NCBI RefSeq assembly: GCF_020526085.1
Contig: NZ_CP084874.1
Coordinates: 496,001-560,000 of the forward strand
DNA length: 64,000 bases
DNA from: Klebsiella africana
GTDB taxonomy: Bacteria > Pseudomonadota > Gammaproteobacteria > Enterobacterales > Enterobacteriaceae
Reading direction: 5' to 3'
How positions within the stretch are numbered: the stretch's first letter is position 1; every line of letters starts with the position of its first letter. The notes beneath the pieces were generated by a model. The model did not search any database and was not told the origin of the DNA. It saw only the letters and a program-made list of their open reading frames with translations. Position numbers and translations under genes: made by a program. This document shows positions 30,798-40,434 of the stretch, piece after piece.

Positions 30798-32081
30798 TTA
30801 TGCCTGGCTGGCTTTCATCGTCATACGCGGGGTTTTGATTACGAACAGTACCAGCAGAGCGCCGAGCGCGGCGATAGTGCCGGCGAGGACAAAGGCGCTG
30901 TCGAATTTACCGGTAGACTGCACGATATAGCCGGTAACAATCGGCCCCACGATGCCGGAGACGCTACCGATAAGATGGATAAAGCCGCTGGCACCGCCCA
31001 CGCGGGATTTATGCACCACGTCCTGGATAATCGCCCAGTAGATCGCCCCGGTCACATAGAGGAAAAAGATGGAGACCGACATCAGCAGTACAGCAGGCAC
31101 GACGCTGCTGACGGTACCCGCGAGCCCCACGCAGATAGCGGCCATAAACAGACATACCACCAGTACAATTTTGCGCGACAGCAGCAAGCGGCCGGTAATT
31201 TTAAAAATTTTATCGGAGATATAGCCCCCAAGCGCCAGACCGACAAAGCCGACTATCCATGGGATCATGGTGGTAAGGCTCATTTGTTTAATATCCAGAT
31301 GGTGCTGCTGTACCAGATAGGACGGGAACCAGCTGAGAAAGAAAAATAGAATATAGTTGTAGCAGAAGAACGCAAATGCCGTCACCAGAATAATAGGCTG
31401 TTTCAGATAATAACCCAGCGAGTGAGCCGTTTGATTTTCTGTTGTTTCCAGCGCGACCTCTTCTTCCTTCATTTTATTAATCAGCTTGAGTTCTTCCTGG
31501 CTGACTTTTTTGTGCTTTTCGGGCGAATTAGCGGCAATAAAAAACCACGCTATCATCCAGACAATACCGATAGCGAAAATAATCATAAACGCTGGACGCC
31601 AGCCGAATGCCAGAGCCAGGTAACCCACGATAGGGCCGGCGACTGCGCCGCCCAGCGGAGAGCCAGCGCTGAGGAAGCCGACGGCGGTAGCCGCTTGCTT
31701 TTTAGGAAACCAGCCGTTGATCATTTTGTTCGCCGACGCGCAAATCGGGCCTTCCGCCATACCGAAAAGCACCCGCAGCACTAGCATGGAATAAAAACCG
31801 GTGGCAACCGCAGTTAAGCCGCAAAATAGCGACCACAGACCGACCGCCAGGCCCATCACCAGCGTTGCGCCAAACTTATCCACGGCCAGACCGCCAATAA
31901 AATTAAAGACCGCGTAGCCGAAGAAAAAGCTACCGAAAATCATGCCAAATTGTTCAGCGTTGAGGGCAAGGTCCTTTTCAATCATCGGGACCGTAATGGA
32001 TAATGCCACCCTGTCCAGATAATTAATCATATATACTAAAAATAATAACAGGACGATAATCCAGCGAATATTTTTTCCCAT
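30798..32081 (-). CDS. MFS transporter, anion:cation symporter (ACS) type, probably sugar acid importer
   Basis: The 427-residue protein has the 12-span pattern of the major facilitator superfamily, with a central charged loop at about 190-225. The N-terminal NYLDRVALSITVPMI and the RVLFGMAEGP segment are typical of the ACS family, which includes hexuronate and glucarate/galactarate transporters. It lies 86 bases downstream of the RspB-like dehydrogenase in the same direction, and the divergent gene encodes mannonate dehydratase. A sugar acid substrate such as mannonate or a related aldonate/hexuronate is therefore likely; the exact one is not determined. Confidence 0.82.
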   Translation of the reverse strand: MGKNIRWIIVLLLFLVYMINYLDRVALSITVPMIEKDLALNAEQFGMIFGSFFFGYAVFNFIGGLAVDKFGATLVMGLAVGLWSLFCGLTAVATGFYSMLVLRVLFGMAEGPICASANKMINGWFPKKQAATAVGFLSAGSPLGGAVAGPIVGYLALAFGWRPAFMIIFAIGIVWMIAWFFIAANSPEKHKKVSQEELKLINKMKEEEVALETTENQTAHSLGYYLKQPIILVTAFAFFCYNYILFFFLSWFPSYLVQQHHLDIKQMSLTTMIPWIVGFVGLALGGYISDKIFKITGRLLLSRKIVLVVCLFMAAICVGLAGTVSSVVPAVLLMSVSIFFLYVTGAIYWAIIQDVVHKSRVGGASGFIHLIGSVSGIVGPIVTGYIVQSTGKFDSAFVLAGTIAALGALLVLFVIKTPRMTMKASQA

Positions 32082-32167
32082 GATAACACCATGCTCAGTA
32101 TATTATTTATTTCAGGCACAACGGACAAAAGTATATCCGTTGGCCGTTATTTAAAAATGATGGCGGT

Positions 32168-33184
32168 TTAACCTAACTGCAGCAGCACCTTGCAGCAGGT
32201 TTTCCGATCGTTGGCAAATATCTCCATGGCCTCTTTCACCTGTTCCAGCGGCATACAGTGGGTGATTAACGCATCAGGGTGGATAAGACCTCTCTCCATC
32301 CAGTCAATCACCAGTGGAAAACGCCCGCTGTTCAGCCGTGAGGAGAAAATGGAAATTTCTTTACTGGTGATACTTTGCTGGGTGAGGGTCGAGGCCTCGC
32401 CGGAGAAGCCGAGTATACCGATGCGTGCGGCGGGGGAGGCGAGCAGGATAGCTTCCTGCAGGATCGCCGGATGGCAGGCGGCATCAATGACCAGCGTCGG
32501 GGCTAGCTGCCGCTGCGCCAGCTGTTCCGCGAGCGGCAGGTCAGTGTTATCGAGCGTCAGATCGGCGCCGTTTTCCCGGGCCATCTGCAGACGTTCGGCA
32601 ATGCGATCCACGACGATCACTTGCTTAACGCCATATACCCCCTTCAGCGCCTGAATGATCGTCAGCCCCATCGGGCCAGCGCCGTACACCAGGGCAATAT
32701 CCTGCGCCGTGGGCTGCAGCTGGGCGGTAATATTTGCCGCGATGGTAAAAGGCTCAACCATCGTTGCCTGACGATCGGTGATTGCCTCGGGGATGCGCCA
32801 GGCGTTTTTCGCTGGCACGCAGGCGTAGTCGCTAAATCCCCCGTCGCGGTGAACCCCGATGACCTGGAGCTGCGTACAGACATTCGGCCTTCCTACCGAG
32901 CAAGGATAACAATGGCCGCAACTGACAACGGGGTCCACCGCGACACGCTCGCCGATGCGTGCCGAAGAGACCTGCTCACCTACGGCGTCGATGATGCCAT
33001 AGAATTCATGGCCGATGACGCGGGGATATTTCGCGAAAGGGTTATGGCCGTGATAGATGTGTACATCGGAACCACAGATCCCGGCAAAAGCAATTTTCAC
33101 CCGTACTTCATGGGCACCCGGAACCGGAACTGGACGAGATTCAATGTTCAGTTGGCCTGGCTCTTTGACGACGACGCTTCTCAT
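32168..33184 (-). CDS. Zinc-dependent alcohol dehydrogenase, RspB-like
   Basis: Starting at ATG 33184 (Shine-Dalgarno GGAAGGAATC) the product has 338 residues, against 339 in E. coli RspB, which it resembles throughout. Catalytic zinc ligands are Cys37 (GICGSD), His59 and Glu60 (GHE). Structural zinc cysteines are 89, 92, 95 and 103. The NAD-binding loop is VYGAGPMGL (about 172-180). E. coli RspB is paired with RspA, a mannonate-dehydratase-type enolase protein; here the partner is UxuA. It probably oxidises a sugar acid such as an aldonate to a keto acid. Confidence 0.82.
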   Translation of the reverse strand: MRSVVVKEPGQLNIESRPVPVPGAHEVRVKIAFAGICGSDVHIYHGHNPFAKYPRVIGHEFYGIIDAVGEQVSSARIGERVAVDPVVSCGHCYPCSVGRPNVCTQLQVIGVHRDGGFSDYACVPAKNAWRIPEAITDRQATMVEPFTIAANITAQLQPTAQDIALVYGAGPMGLTIIQALKGVYGVKQVIVVDRIAERLQMARENGADLTLDNTDLPLAEQLAQRQLAPTLVIDAACHPAILQEAILLASPAARIGILGFSGEASTLTQQSITSKEISIFSSRLNSGRFPLVIDWMERGLIHPDALITHCMPLEQVKEAMEIFANDRKTCCKVLLQLG

Positions 33185-33386
33185 TTTGATTCCTTCCATT
33201 GTCTTTTTTCTGAACAAATTACGCTATTTTTATTACCATACAAGTATGCAAAAAATCATAATCAGGCCTGGATCACATTTGAGAAAGCTCGGCAGAAAAA
33301 GCCATGGCATGATTAATCTATTGAAATGAATTGAAAAAAATTATGAATATGTCCTGAAGAGCCCGCGCGGTAAATCGGGCAGCAGG

Positions 33387-33408
33387 AATGTGATCGCTAT
33401 CACGACAG
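33387..33408. promoter_or_regulatory. CRP-cAMP binding site between rspB-like gene and uxuA
   Basis: TGTGA-TCGCTA-TCACG (33389-33404) differs from the CRP consensus at one base. It lies about 75 bases before the uxuA start and within the divergent promoter region, so either or both operons could be under catabolite control. Confidence 0.7.
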
Positions 33409-33481
33409 TTAAAACGCATTTGATTATGATTACTGGTATGGTAGTAGGGTATAAATACAAATTTTAAAGCAGGTGATAACG

Positions 33482-34546
33482 ATGCAGATGACAATGCGCT
33501 GGTTTGGGCCAGAAGAAGATAAGGTTTCATTAGAACATATTCGCCAGGTGCCTGGTGTTGAGGGGGTGGTCGGCGCACTCTACGACGTCGCGGTGGGTGA
33601 GGTATGGCCGGTGGATAAAATTGAGCGTCTGGTCGGCCAGGCGCATGCCGCAGGCCTGAAAATGGAAGTCATTGAGAGCGTCAACATCCATGATGACATC
33701 AAAATCGGCCTACCCACCCGTGAGCGCTATATTGCCAACTACCAGCAGACCATCCGCAACCTTGCCCGCTTTGGCGTTAAAGTCATCTGCTATAACTTCA
33801 TGCCGGTTTTCGACTGGATGAAGACGGATATGAACTACGTCCTGCCGGATGGTTCGTTGACGATGGCTTTTGAGAAGAAAGATATCGATAAGCGGCTGGA
33901 AGACGTGGTGAAGGAGGTGCTGGAAAACTCAAACGGCTTCGCCTTGCCGGGCTGGGAGCCGGAACGGCTGGCGGAGGTGCAGACCCTGTTTGCCAAATAT
34001 AGCGCGGTAGATGACGAAAAGCTGCGGGAGAACCTGGTCTATTTTCTGCAGGCGGTTATCCCGGTTTGCGAAGAGGTCGGGGTGAAAATGGCGATCCACC
34101 CGGACGATCCGCCGTACTCCATTTTTGGCCTGCCGCGGGTGGTAAAAAACCGCGACGATCTGGACTGGCTCTGCCGGGCCGTCGATTCGCCCGCCAATGG
34201 CATCACGCTCTGCACCGGCTCGATTGCCGAAGATCCAGATAATGACGTATACGCTATCCTGGCCGAATTTACCCGGCGTAAGCGCATTCATTTTGCCCAC
34301 GTCCGCAATATTAAGCTGATACAGGATAAAGATTTTTACGAGTGCGCCCATCCGTCAGAATACGGTTCTCTGGATATGTACAAAGTGATGCAAGCGCTGT
34401 ATGACAACGGGTTCGACGGCTATATTCGCCCGGATCATGGCCGCTTCATTTGGGGCGAGACCGGACGGCCGGGCTATGGCTTATACGACCGCGCCCTCGG
34501 CGTGACCTACCTGAAAGGACTCTGGGAGGCATTAAGCAAGCGTTAA
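33482..34546 (+). CDS. uxuA: Mannonate dehydratase, short UxuA form
   Basis: The ATG at 33482 follows AGGTGA by 5 bases and gives 354 residues; a GTG three codons upstream would sit inside the Shine-Dalgarno. The sequence MRWFGPEEDKVSLEHIRQVPG and later HPDDPP, FAHVRN and RPDHGR are hallmarks of UxuA, which dehydrates D-mannonate to 2-keto-3-deoxygluconate. It is of the shorter type common in Firmicutes rather than the longer E. coli enzyme (about 394 residues). With the divergent dehydrogenase and transporter genes it forms a compact sugar acid pathway. Confidence 0.88.
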   Translation: MQMTMRWFGPEEDKVSLEHIRQVPGVEGVVGALYDVAVGEVWPVDKIERLVGQAHAAGLKMEVIESVNIHDDIKIGLPTRERYIANYQQTIRNLARFGVKVICYNFMPVFDWMKTDMNYVLPDGSLTMAFEKKDIDKRLEDVVKEVLENSNGFALPGWEPERLAEVQTLFAKYSAVDDEKLRENLVYFLQAVIPVCEEVGVKMAIHPDDPPYSIFGLPRVVKNRDDLDWLCRAVDSPANGITLCTGSIAEDPDNDVYAILAEFTRRKRIHFAHVRNIKLIQDKDFYECAHPSEYGSLDMYKVMQALYDNGFDGYIRPDHGRFIWGETGRPGYGLYDRALGVTYLKGLWEALSKR

Positions 34547-34694
34547 TCCCTTTCCTGATCCCCCTCTTTTTTGCGGCTGGTTCGCCTCGGCAACCAGCCG
34601 TCGCACCGTGTCCTTCCCGCATTTTTTGCACAACTTACAGCGCATTGCTCAGAATTGAGTATTATTGTGCGGAGTTGTCGTGAAGGAATCCCTT

Positions 34695-37034
34695 ATGAAG
34701 CAAATTCGTATGCTGGCGCAGTATTATGTCGACCTGATGATGAAGCTGGGTCTGGTCCGCTTTTCGATGCTGTTGGCTCTTGCGCTGGTGGTGTTGGCCA
34801 TCGTGGTACAGATGGCGGTTACCATGGTGCTGCATGGCCAGGTGGAAAGCATCGACGTTATCCGCTCTATCTTCTTTGGCCTGCTGATCACGCCTTGGGC
34901 GGTCTATTTTCTCTCAGTAGTGGTGGAACAGCTTGAAGAGTCCCGCCAGCGTCTTTCGCGGCTGGTGGATAAGCTGGAGGAGATGCGCGAACGCGATCTG
35001 AAGCTGAACGTACAGCTGAAAGATAACATCGCGCAGTTGAATCAGGAGATTAGTGAACGTGAAAAGGCGGAAGCCGAGCGTGAGACCACCCTTGAGCAGT
35101 TGAAGATCGAGATGAAAGAGCGTGAAGAGACGCAGATCCAGCTCGAACAGCAATCCTCCTTTCTGCGCTCCTTCCTTGATGCCTCCCCGGACCTGGTGTT
35201 CTACCGCAATGAGGATAAGGAGTTTTCAGGCTGTAACCGGGCGATGGAGCTGTTGACCGGCAAAAGTGAGAAACAGCTGATCCACCTCAAACCGCAGGAC
35301 GTCTATAACGAAGAGGCGGCGGAAAAGGTGCTGGAGACCGACGAGAAGGTATTCCGCCACAATGTATCGCTGACCTATGAGCAGTGGCTGGACTATCCCG
35401 ATGGCCGCAAAGCGTGCTTTGAAATCCGCAAGGTCCCCTACTACGATCGCGTCGGTAAGCGTCGCGGCCTGATGGGCTTCGGCCGCGATATCACCGAACG
35501 TAAACGCTATCAGGACGCTCTTGAGCGCGCCAGCCGGGATAAAACCACCTTTATTTCCACCATCAGTCATGAGCTGCGTACCCCGCTAAACGGGATCGTC
35601 GGGCTGAGCCGTATTTTGCTGGATACCGAACTGACCAGTGAGCAGGAAAAATACCTGAAAACTATCCATGTCTCGGCGGTGACGCTGGGGAATATCTTCA
35701 ATGATATTATTGATATGGACAAAATGGAGCGCCGCAAGGTTCAGCTCGATAACCAGCCGGTGGACTTCACCAGCTTCCTTGCCGACCTTGAAAACCTATC
35801 TGGCCTGCAGGCCCAACAGAAGGGACTACGTTTCGTACTGGAGCCCTCGTTACCGCTACCGCATAAAGTGATCACCGACGGTACGCGTCTGCGGCAGATC
35901 CTGTGGAATCTTATCAGCAACGCCGTGAAGTTTACCCCTCAGGGCGGCGGGGTGAACGTCCGCGTGCGCTATGACGAAGGCGATATCCTGCACTTCGAAG
36001 TGGAAGACTCCGGAATTGGTATTCCTGAAGCGGAACAGGACAAAATTTTCGCCATGTATTACCAGGTCAAAGACAGCCACGGCGGCAAACCGGCCACCGG
36101 CACCGGGATTGGTCTCGCCGTCTCGCGTCGTCTGGCGCGTAATATGGGCGGCGATATCAGCGTTACCAGCCAGCCGGGCAAAGGGGCGACCTTTACGCTT
36201 ACCGTCCATGCGCCTGCCATTGCGGAAGAAGTGGAAGATACGCTGGCGGAAGACGACATGCCATTACCGGCGCTCAACGTGCTGCTGGTGGAAGACATTG
36301 AGCTCAACGTTATTGTGGCCCGTTCAGTGCTGGAAAAACTGGGTAACAGCGTTGATGTGGCGATGACCGGGAAAGCCGCGCTGGAGATGTTCGAGCCAGG
36401 CGAATATGACCTTGTGCTGTTGGATATTCAGCTACCGGACATGACCGGCCTGGATATTTCCCGTGAACTGAAACAGCGCTTTGCCGCTGACGAGCTACCG
36501 CCACTGGTGGCCCTGACCGCCAACGTGCTGAAGAATAAGAAAGAGTACCTCGACGCCGGGATGGACGATGTGCTGAGCAAGCCGCTATCGGTGCCTGCGC
36601 TGACGGCCATGATCAAAAAATTCTGGGATGCGCCGGATGAGGAGACGCAGGACGCGCCGGCGACCGATCGGCATAAAGCCGATGCGGTGCTGGATACCGA
36701 TATGCTGGAGCAATACATCGAGCTGGTCGGGCCGAAGCTTATCAACGATGGTCTCGCGGTGTTTGAGAAGATGATGCCGGGTTATATGTCGGTTCTGGAG
36801 TCTAATTTAACCGCCCGCGACCAAAAAGGAATCGTCGAAGAGGGCCATAAAATCAAGGGCGCGGCAGGTTCTATCGGACTGCGCCACATCCAGCAGCTGG
36901 GCCAGCAGATCCAGACTCCGGATCTGCCTGCCTGGTCTGATAATGTCGCTGAATGGGTTGAAGAGATGAAATCCGAGTGGCAAAACGATGTAGCGGTGCT
37001 GAAGGCGTGGGTGGCGAAAGCCAGCAAAAAATGA
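34695..37034 (+). CDS. arcB: ArcB, hybrid sensor kinase of aerobic respiration control
   Basis: From ATG 34695 (Shine-Dalgarno GAAGGAAT) the product is 779 residues, one longer than E. coli ArcB. Two membrane helices (about 22-46 and 57-77) flank a very short periplasmic loop. A leucine-zipper-like coiled coil and PAS domain follow, with the redox cysteines Cys180 and Cys241. The kinase has His292 (SHELRTPL), the receiver domain an Asp near 577 (LLDIQLPD), and the C-terminal HPt domain a His near 718 (EEGHKIKGAAGS). It phosphorylates ArcA when quinones are reduced. Its last codons overlap the terminator of ArcZ on the other strand. Confidence 0.98.
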   Translation: MKQIRMLAQYYVDLMMKLGLVRFSMLLALALVVLAIVVQMAVTMVLHGQVESIDVIRSIFFGLLITPWAVYFLSVVVEQLEESRQRLSRLVDKLEEMRERDLKLNVQLKDNIAQLNQEISEREKAEAERETTLEQLKIEMKEREETQIQLEQQSSFLRSFLDASPDLVFYRNEDKEFSGCNRAMELLTGKSEKQLIHLKPQDVYNEEAAEKVLETDEKVFRHNVSLTYEQWLDYPDGRKACFEIRKVPYYDRVGKRRGLMGFGRDITERKRYQDALERASRDKTTFISTISHELRTPLNGIVGLSRILLDTELTSEQEKYLKTIHVSAVTLGNIFNDIIDMDKMERRKVQLDNQPVDFTSFLADLENLSGLQAQQKGLRFVLEPSLPLPHKVITDGTRLRQILWNLISNAVKFTPQGGGVNVRVRYDEGDILHFEVEDSGIGIPEAEQDKIFAMYYQVKDSHGGKPATGTGIGLAVSRRLARNMGGDISVTSQPGKGATFTLTVHAPAIAEEVEDTLAEDDMPLPALNVLLVEDIELNVIVARSVLEKLGNSVDVAMTGKAALEMFEPGEYDLVLLDIQLPDMTGLDISRELKQRFAADELPPLVALTANVLKNKKEYLDAGMDDVLSKPLSVPALTAMIKKFWDAPDEETQDAPATDRHKADAVLDTDMLEQYIELVGPKLINDGLAVFEKMMPGYMSVLESNLTARDQKGIVEEGHKIKGAAGSIGLRHIQQLGQQIQTPDLPAWSDNVAEWVEEMKSEWQNDVAVLKAWVAKASKK

Positions 37035-37148
37035 CCCCGGACAGACCGGGGTGCGCGAATACTGCGCCAACACCAGGGAACTGGTGGTTGAGCCAGTGTT
37101 GTTTGAGTGATGTTGTTACGTGGCGCAACCGAAGAAGTGGATTGCTCG
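37027..37148 (-). ncRNA. arcZ: ArcZ (RyhA/SraH) Hfq-binding small RNA
   Basis: On the minus strand, the segment running from about 37081 down to 37047 holds the conserved ArcZ core, including the seed region TTCCCTGGTGTTGGCGCAG. The core is followed by the terminator stem ACCCCGG/CCGGGGT (37034-37052) and a run of T (37027-37031 read in reverse). This matches my recollection of the E. coli ArcZ 3' part and its position between arcB and elbB. An extended -10, TGCTATCTT (37155-37163), places the 5' end near 37148, giving about 122 nt. ArcZ base-pairs with targets such as rpoS and flhDC mRNAs; ArcA represses it. The 5' half is less conserved, so the start is approximate. Confidence 0.88.
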
Positions 37149-37267
37149 CTCATTAAGATAGCAAAGCTTAACTAATTTGTTACATGAATCAGTAAAATAT
37201 GTGAAGCATAGCGAGTTAATCGACATTTTTGACTGGTTTCAGCGAGTTGCATGGAGGAGCGAAAGCG

Positions 37268-37921
37268 ATGAAAAAAATTGGTGTGGTACTGAGCGGCTGC
37301 GGCGTGTACGACGGCAGTGAAATCCATGAGGCAGTTATTACCCTGCTGGCGATCGCGCGTAACGGCGCGCAGGCAGTATGCTTTGCGCCCGATAAACCGC
37401 AGCGCGACGTCATCAACCATCTGACGGGTGAGCCGCTGATGGAACAGCGCAACGTGCTGATTGAAGCGGCGCGTATCGCCCGCGGTGACATCCTGCCGCT
37501 GGCGCAGGCGCGTGCGGAGACGCTGGACGCGCTGATCGTCCCTGGCGGCTTCGGCGCGGCGAAAAATTTAAGTAGCTTCGCCGCCGAAGGCAGCGAATGC
37601 CTGGTGGATCCCGAGCTGCGGGACCTGGCGCTGGCGATGCATCAGGCCGGCAAGCCGCTGGGCTTTATGTGCATTGCCCCAGCGATGCTGCCGAAAATCT
37701 TTGCGTTTCCGCTGCGGATAACCATTGGGACCGATCTTGATACCGCCGATGTGGTGGAAGAAATGGGGGCAGAGCACGTGCCTTGCCCGGTCGATGACAT
37801 CGTGGTGGATGAAGACAACAAAGTGGTCACCACGCCGGCGTATATGCTGGCGGAGGACATTGCGCAAGCCGCCAGCGGAATTGAGAAGCTGGTGGCCCGC
37901 GTGCTGGCGCTGAGCGCATGA
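37268..37921 (+). CDS. elbB: ElbB, isoprenoid-linked glyoxalase III-like DJ-1/PfpI protein
   Basis: From ATG 37268 (Shine-Dalgarno TGGAGGA) the product is 217 residues, as in E. coli ElbB. It has the class I glutamine amidotransferase-like fold with [12 protein letters not shown] (about 91-102) and the nucleophile-elbow Cys in [10 protein letters not shown] (about 138). Glyoxalase activity has been reported for the E. coli protein, and the gene was first linked to isoprenoid production. It overlaps mtgA by 4 bases (ATGA). Confidence 0.94.
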   Translation: MKKIGVVLSGCGVYDGSEIHEAVITLLAIARNGAQAVCFAPDKPQRDVINHLTGEPLMEQRNVLIEAARIARGDILPLAQARAETLDALIVPGGFGAAKNLSSFAAEGSECLVDPELRDLALAMHQAGKPLGFMCIAPAMLPKIFAFPLRITIGTDLDTADVVEEMGAEHVPCPVDDIVVDEDNKVVTTPAYMLAEDIAQAASGIEKLVARVLALSA

Positions 37922-38643
37922 GGCTCCGCGTTGCGCCCCTTGCGCTGTTAAAACGTTTGGTGCTGCGCCTGCTACTGATCGCCGCTGTCTTCTGGGGCGG
38001 GGGTATTGCGTTGTTTAGCGTGCTGCCGGTACCGTTTTCGGCGGTGATGCTTGAGCGGCAGGTGAGCGCCTGGCTGTCCGGCGATTTCCATTATCTGGCG
38101 CATTCCGACTGGGTCGCCATGGATAAGATCTCTCCGTGGATGGGGCTGGCGGTGATGGCGGCCGAAGATCAGAAGTTCCCGGAACACTGGGGATTTGACG
38201 TATCGGCGATAGAGAAAGCGCTGGCGCACAATGAACGTCACGAGACGCGGATTCGCGGCGCGTCAACGCTGTCGCAGCAGACGGCAAAGAACCTGTTTTT
38301 ATGGGATGGCCGTAGCTGGCTGCGCAAGGGGCTGGAGGCCGGGCTGACCATCGGCATAGAAACCGTGTGGAGTAAAAAGCGGATCCTGACCGTCTACCTG
38401 AATATTGCCGAGTTCGGCGATGGAATATTTGGTGTGGAAGCGGCCGCCCAGCGCTATTTTCATAAACCTGCCAGCCAGTTGACGCCGGGTGAAGCGGCGC
38501 TGCTGGCCGCGGTGCTGCCAAACCCGATCCGCTATCGCGCCGATGCGCCCTCGGGCTATGTGCGCAGCCGCCAGGCCTGGATCCTGCGCCAGATGCGACA
38601 GCTGGGAGGGGAAGGGTTCATGCGCGAGCATAAGCTCTATTAA
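37918..38643 (+). CDS. mtgA: MtgA, monofunctional peptidoglycan glycosyltransferase
   Basis: The 241-residue GT51 enzyme has one N-terminal membrane helix (about 16-38) and the catalytic [12 protein letters not shown] motif (about 82-93) with the nucleophilic-site Glu. It also has the later GT51 motifs [17 protein letters not shown] and [18 protein letters not shown]. It polymerises lipid II glycan strands without a transpeptidase domain and joins the divisome. The start codon overlaps the elbB stop. Confidence 0.96.
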   Translation: MRLRVAPLALLKRLVLRLLLIAAVFWGGGIALFSVLPVPFSAVMLERQVSAWLSGDFHYLAHSDWVAMDKISPWMGLAVMAAEDQKFPEHWGFDVSAIEKALAHNERHETRIRGASTLSQQTAKNLFLWDGRSWLRKGLEAGLTIGIETVWSKKRILTVYLNIAEFGDGIFGVEAAAQRYFHKPASQLTPGEAALLAAVLPNPIRYRADAPSGYVRSRQAWILRQMRQLGGEGFMREHKLY

Positions 38644-38706
38644 CGGGTTAATCCGGCGCCGGGGCTGGTACAGTCTCCAGTCGTCCGTCGCCGGGAAGCG
38701 TCACGT

Positions 38707-38979
38707 TTAGTCTTCGTCAAAGCCAGCGTTAAACAGGGCAATCACCGCGGCGAGGGCTTCCACTTCCTGCGGACCGCTGGCCTCCACCTCTATCTGTCGC
38801 CCTTTCGCCGAGTCCAGCATCAGCAGGGCAATCACGCTGTTTGCCTCCGCCTCGGTTCCTTCATCGTTGCGCAGCAGTACTTCGGCATCGAAATTCTGCA
38901 TCAGCTCAAACAGCTTCATCGCCGGGCGGGCGTGCATGCCCAGCTTATTGGTGATCTCAACGGTCTGCTTTACGGTCAT
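38707..38979 (-). CDS. npr: NPr, phosphocarrier of the nitrogen PTS
   Basis: The 90-residue HPr-like protein has the phosphorylated His16 in GMHARPAM and the Ser-region [11 protein letters not shown]. It passes phosphate from EI-Ntr (PtsP) to EIIA-Ntr (PtsN). The start overlaps the rapZ stop by 4 bases. It is the last gene of the rpoN-linked run on this strand. Confidence 0.96.
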   Translation of the reverse strand: MTVKQTVEITNKLGMHARPAMKLFELMQNFDAEVLLRNDEGTEAEANSVIALLMLDSAKGRQIEVEASGPQEVEALAAVIALFNAGFDED

Positions 38980-39830
38980 GATTTACGTTTTTCCAGCGTC
39001 CGATGACGAGACTGCACGTTCTTGCCGCGCGAGCGGAAGTAGTCAGCCAGTTGTTCAGCAATATAAACCGAACGATGTTTACCGCCGGTGCAGCCAATGG
39101 CCACCGTCAGATAGCTGCGATTGTTGGTCTCCAGCATCGGTAACCATAGCTCAAGATAGCTCCGGGTCTGGTAGATAAAGTTGTGCACTTCGGTATGCCG
39201 GTCGAGGAAGGCGGCTACAGGTTTATCCAGACCGGTCATCGGGCGCAGTTTCGGATCCCAGTGCGGGTTGGGCAGGAAGCGCACGTCAAAGACGTAATCG
39301 GCATCGATCGGGATACCGTGCTTAAAGCCGAAGGATTCGAAGACCATCGTCAATTCACGCTCGCGTTTGCCTAACAGGCGAGTACGCAGCATCTCGGCCA
39401 GTTCATGCACCGACATTTCGGACGTATCGACGATCAGATCGGCGCGGGAGCGCAGGGGCTCCAGCAGATCGCTCTCTTCGTCGATGGCGCTTTCCAGCGA
39501 CAGATTCTTGCTCGACAGCGGATGCAGACGACGGGTGTCGCTGTATCGGCGAATCAGGGTATTGCGGTCGGCATCGAGAAACAGCAGCTGCGGCGAAAAG
39601 CATTCCGGCAGATTCTGCATCGCCTGCTCGAAGATCTCCGGTGATTCCGGCATGTTACGCACGTCGATGCTGACGGCCGCGGAGATATTGCGGTCAGCCA
39701 GCGACCGCGCCAGGTCTGGCAACAGCACGACCGGCAGGTTATCCACGCAGTAAAAGCCCATATCTTCCAGCGCTCGCAGAGCGACGGATTTCCCCGAGCC
39801 CGAGCGGCCGCTGACGATCATCAGTACCAT
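38976..39830 (-). CDS. rapZ: RapZ, RNase adaptor protein for GlmZ decay
   Basis: The 284-residue protein has a Walker A motif GRSGSGKS (8-15) and a Walker B-like segment. The C-terminal domain ends in a basic tail ([11 protein letters not shown]) that binds RNA. In E. coli it delivers the sRNA GlmZ to RNase E and senses glucosamine-6-P, so controlling glmS. It lies between ptsN and npr, the standard arrangement. Confidence 0.97.
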   Translation of the reverse strand: MVLMIVSGRSGSGKSVALRALEDMGFYCVDNLPVVLLPDLARSLADRNISAAVSIDVRNMPESPEIFEQAMQNLPECFSPQLLFLDADRNTLIRRYSDTRRLHPLSSKNLSLESAIDEESDLLEPLRSRADLIVDTSEMSVHELAEMLRTRLLGKRERELTMVFESFGFKHGIPIDADYVFDVRFLPNPHWDPKLRPMTGLDKPVAAFLDRHTEVHNFIYQTRSYLELWLPMLETNNRSYLTVAIGCTGGKHRSVYIAEQLADYFRSRGKNVQSRHRTLEKRKS

Positions 39831-39875
39831 GTACCGTTTCTCCTCAGTACGATAAAGGATAAGGTGCGACTGCCG

Positions 39876-40364
39876 TTATGCGTCATCGCTGCTTCCTGCT
39901 TCGGTGATGATCTCATACAACTCTTCATCGCTCTGCGCCGCGCGCAGGCGACGGCAAATCGCTTTGTCCGCCAGCCGTTTGGCCACCAGGGAGAGCGTAT
40001 GCAGATGAGTCTTTGTCTGGTCGGCCGGCACCAGCAGCGCGAACAGCAGATCAACAGGCTGATTGTCGATCGCGTCGAAGGCGATGGGGGTTTCCAACTG
40101 GACAAAAACACCGACAGCACGCAGCGTATCCTCTTCCAGTTTACCGTGAGGAATGGCGATACCATTGCCGATCCCGGTACTGCCCATTTTTTCACGGGTG
40201 AGGATCGCTTCGAACACCACCTGCGGCGGCAAACTTAACTGTTTGGCGGCCAGTTCGCTAATGATTTCCAGAGCACGCTTCTTGCTCTGGCAGTGAACCT
40301 GGCTACGGGTACATTCCTGGTTCAGGACGTTGCTCAGTTGTAGAGCCGAATCGTTGTTCATCAT
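39876..40364 (-). CDS. ptsN: EIIA-Ntr, nitrogen-regulatory PTS component
   Basis: The 162-residue EIIA of the fructose/mannitol type has active His73 in IPHGKLE. Its unphosphorylated form controls K+ transporters and the kinase KdpD, among other targets. It is encoded in the rpoN region, 70 bases downstream of hpf and 45 bases upstream of rapZ. Confidence 0.97.
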   Translation of the reverse strand: MMNNDSALQLSNVLNQECTRSQVHCQSKKRALEIISELAAKQLSLPPQVVFEAILTREKMGSTGIGNGIAIPHGKLEEDTLRAVGVFVQLETPIAFDAIDNQPVDLLFALLVPADQTKTHLHTLSLVAKRLADKAICRRLRAAQSDEELYEIITEAGSSDDA

Positions 40365-40434
40365 AATTTCACCTGAGCGCCCCCGCGCCCGCCGCCGATG
40401 GTACCTAGCAGCGGACGCAGAGGGGCCCGGACAA

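Noticed and set aside
37034..37052. Hairpin after arcB read as the arcB terminator
   Set aside because: On the plus strand there is no T-tract after it. On the minus strand it is the ArcZ terminator with a proper T-run.
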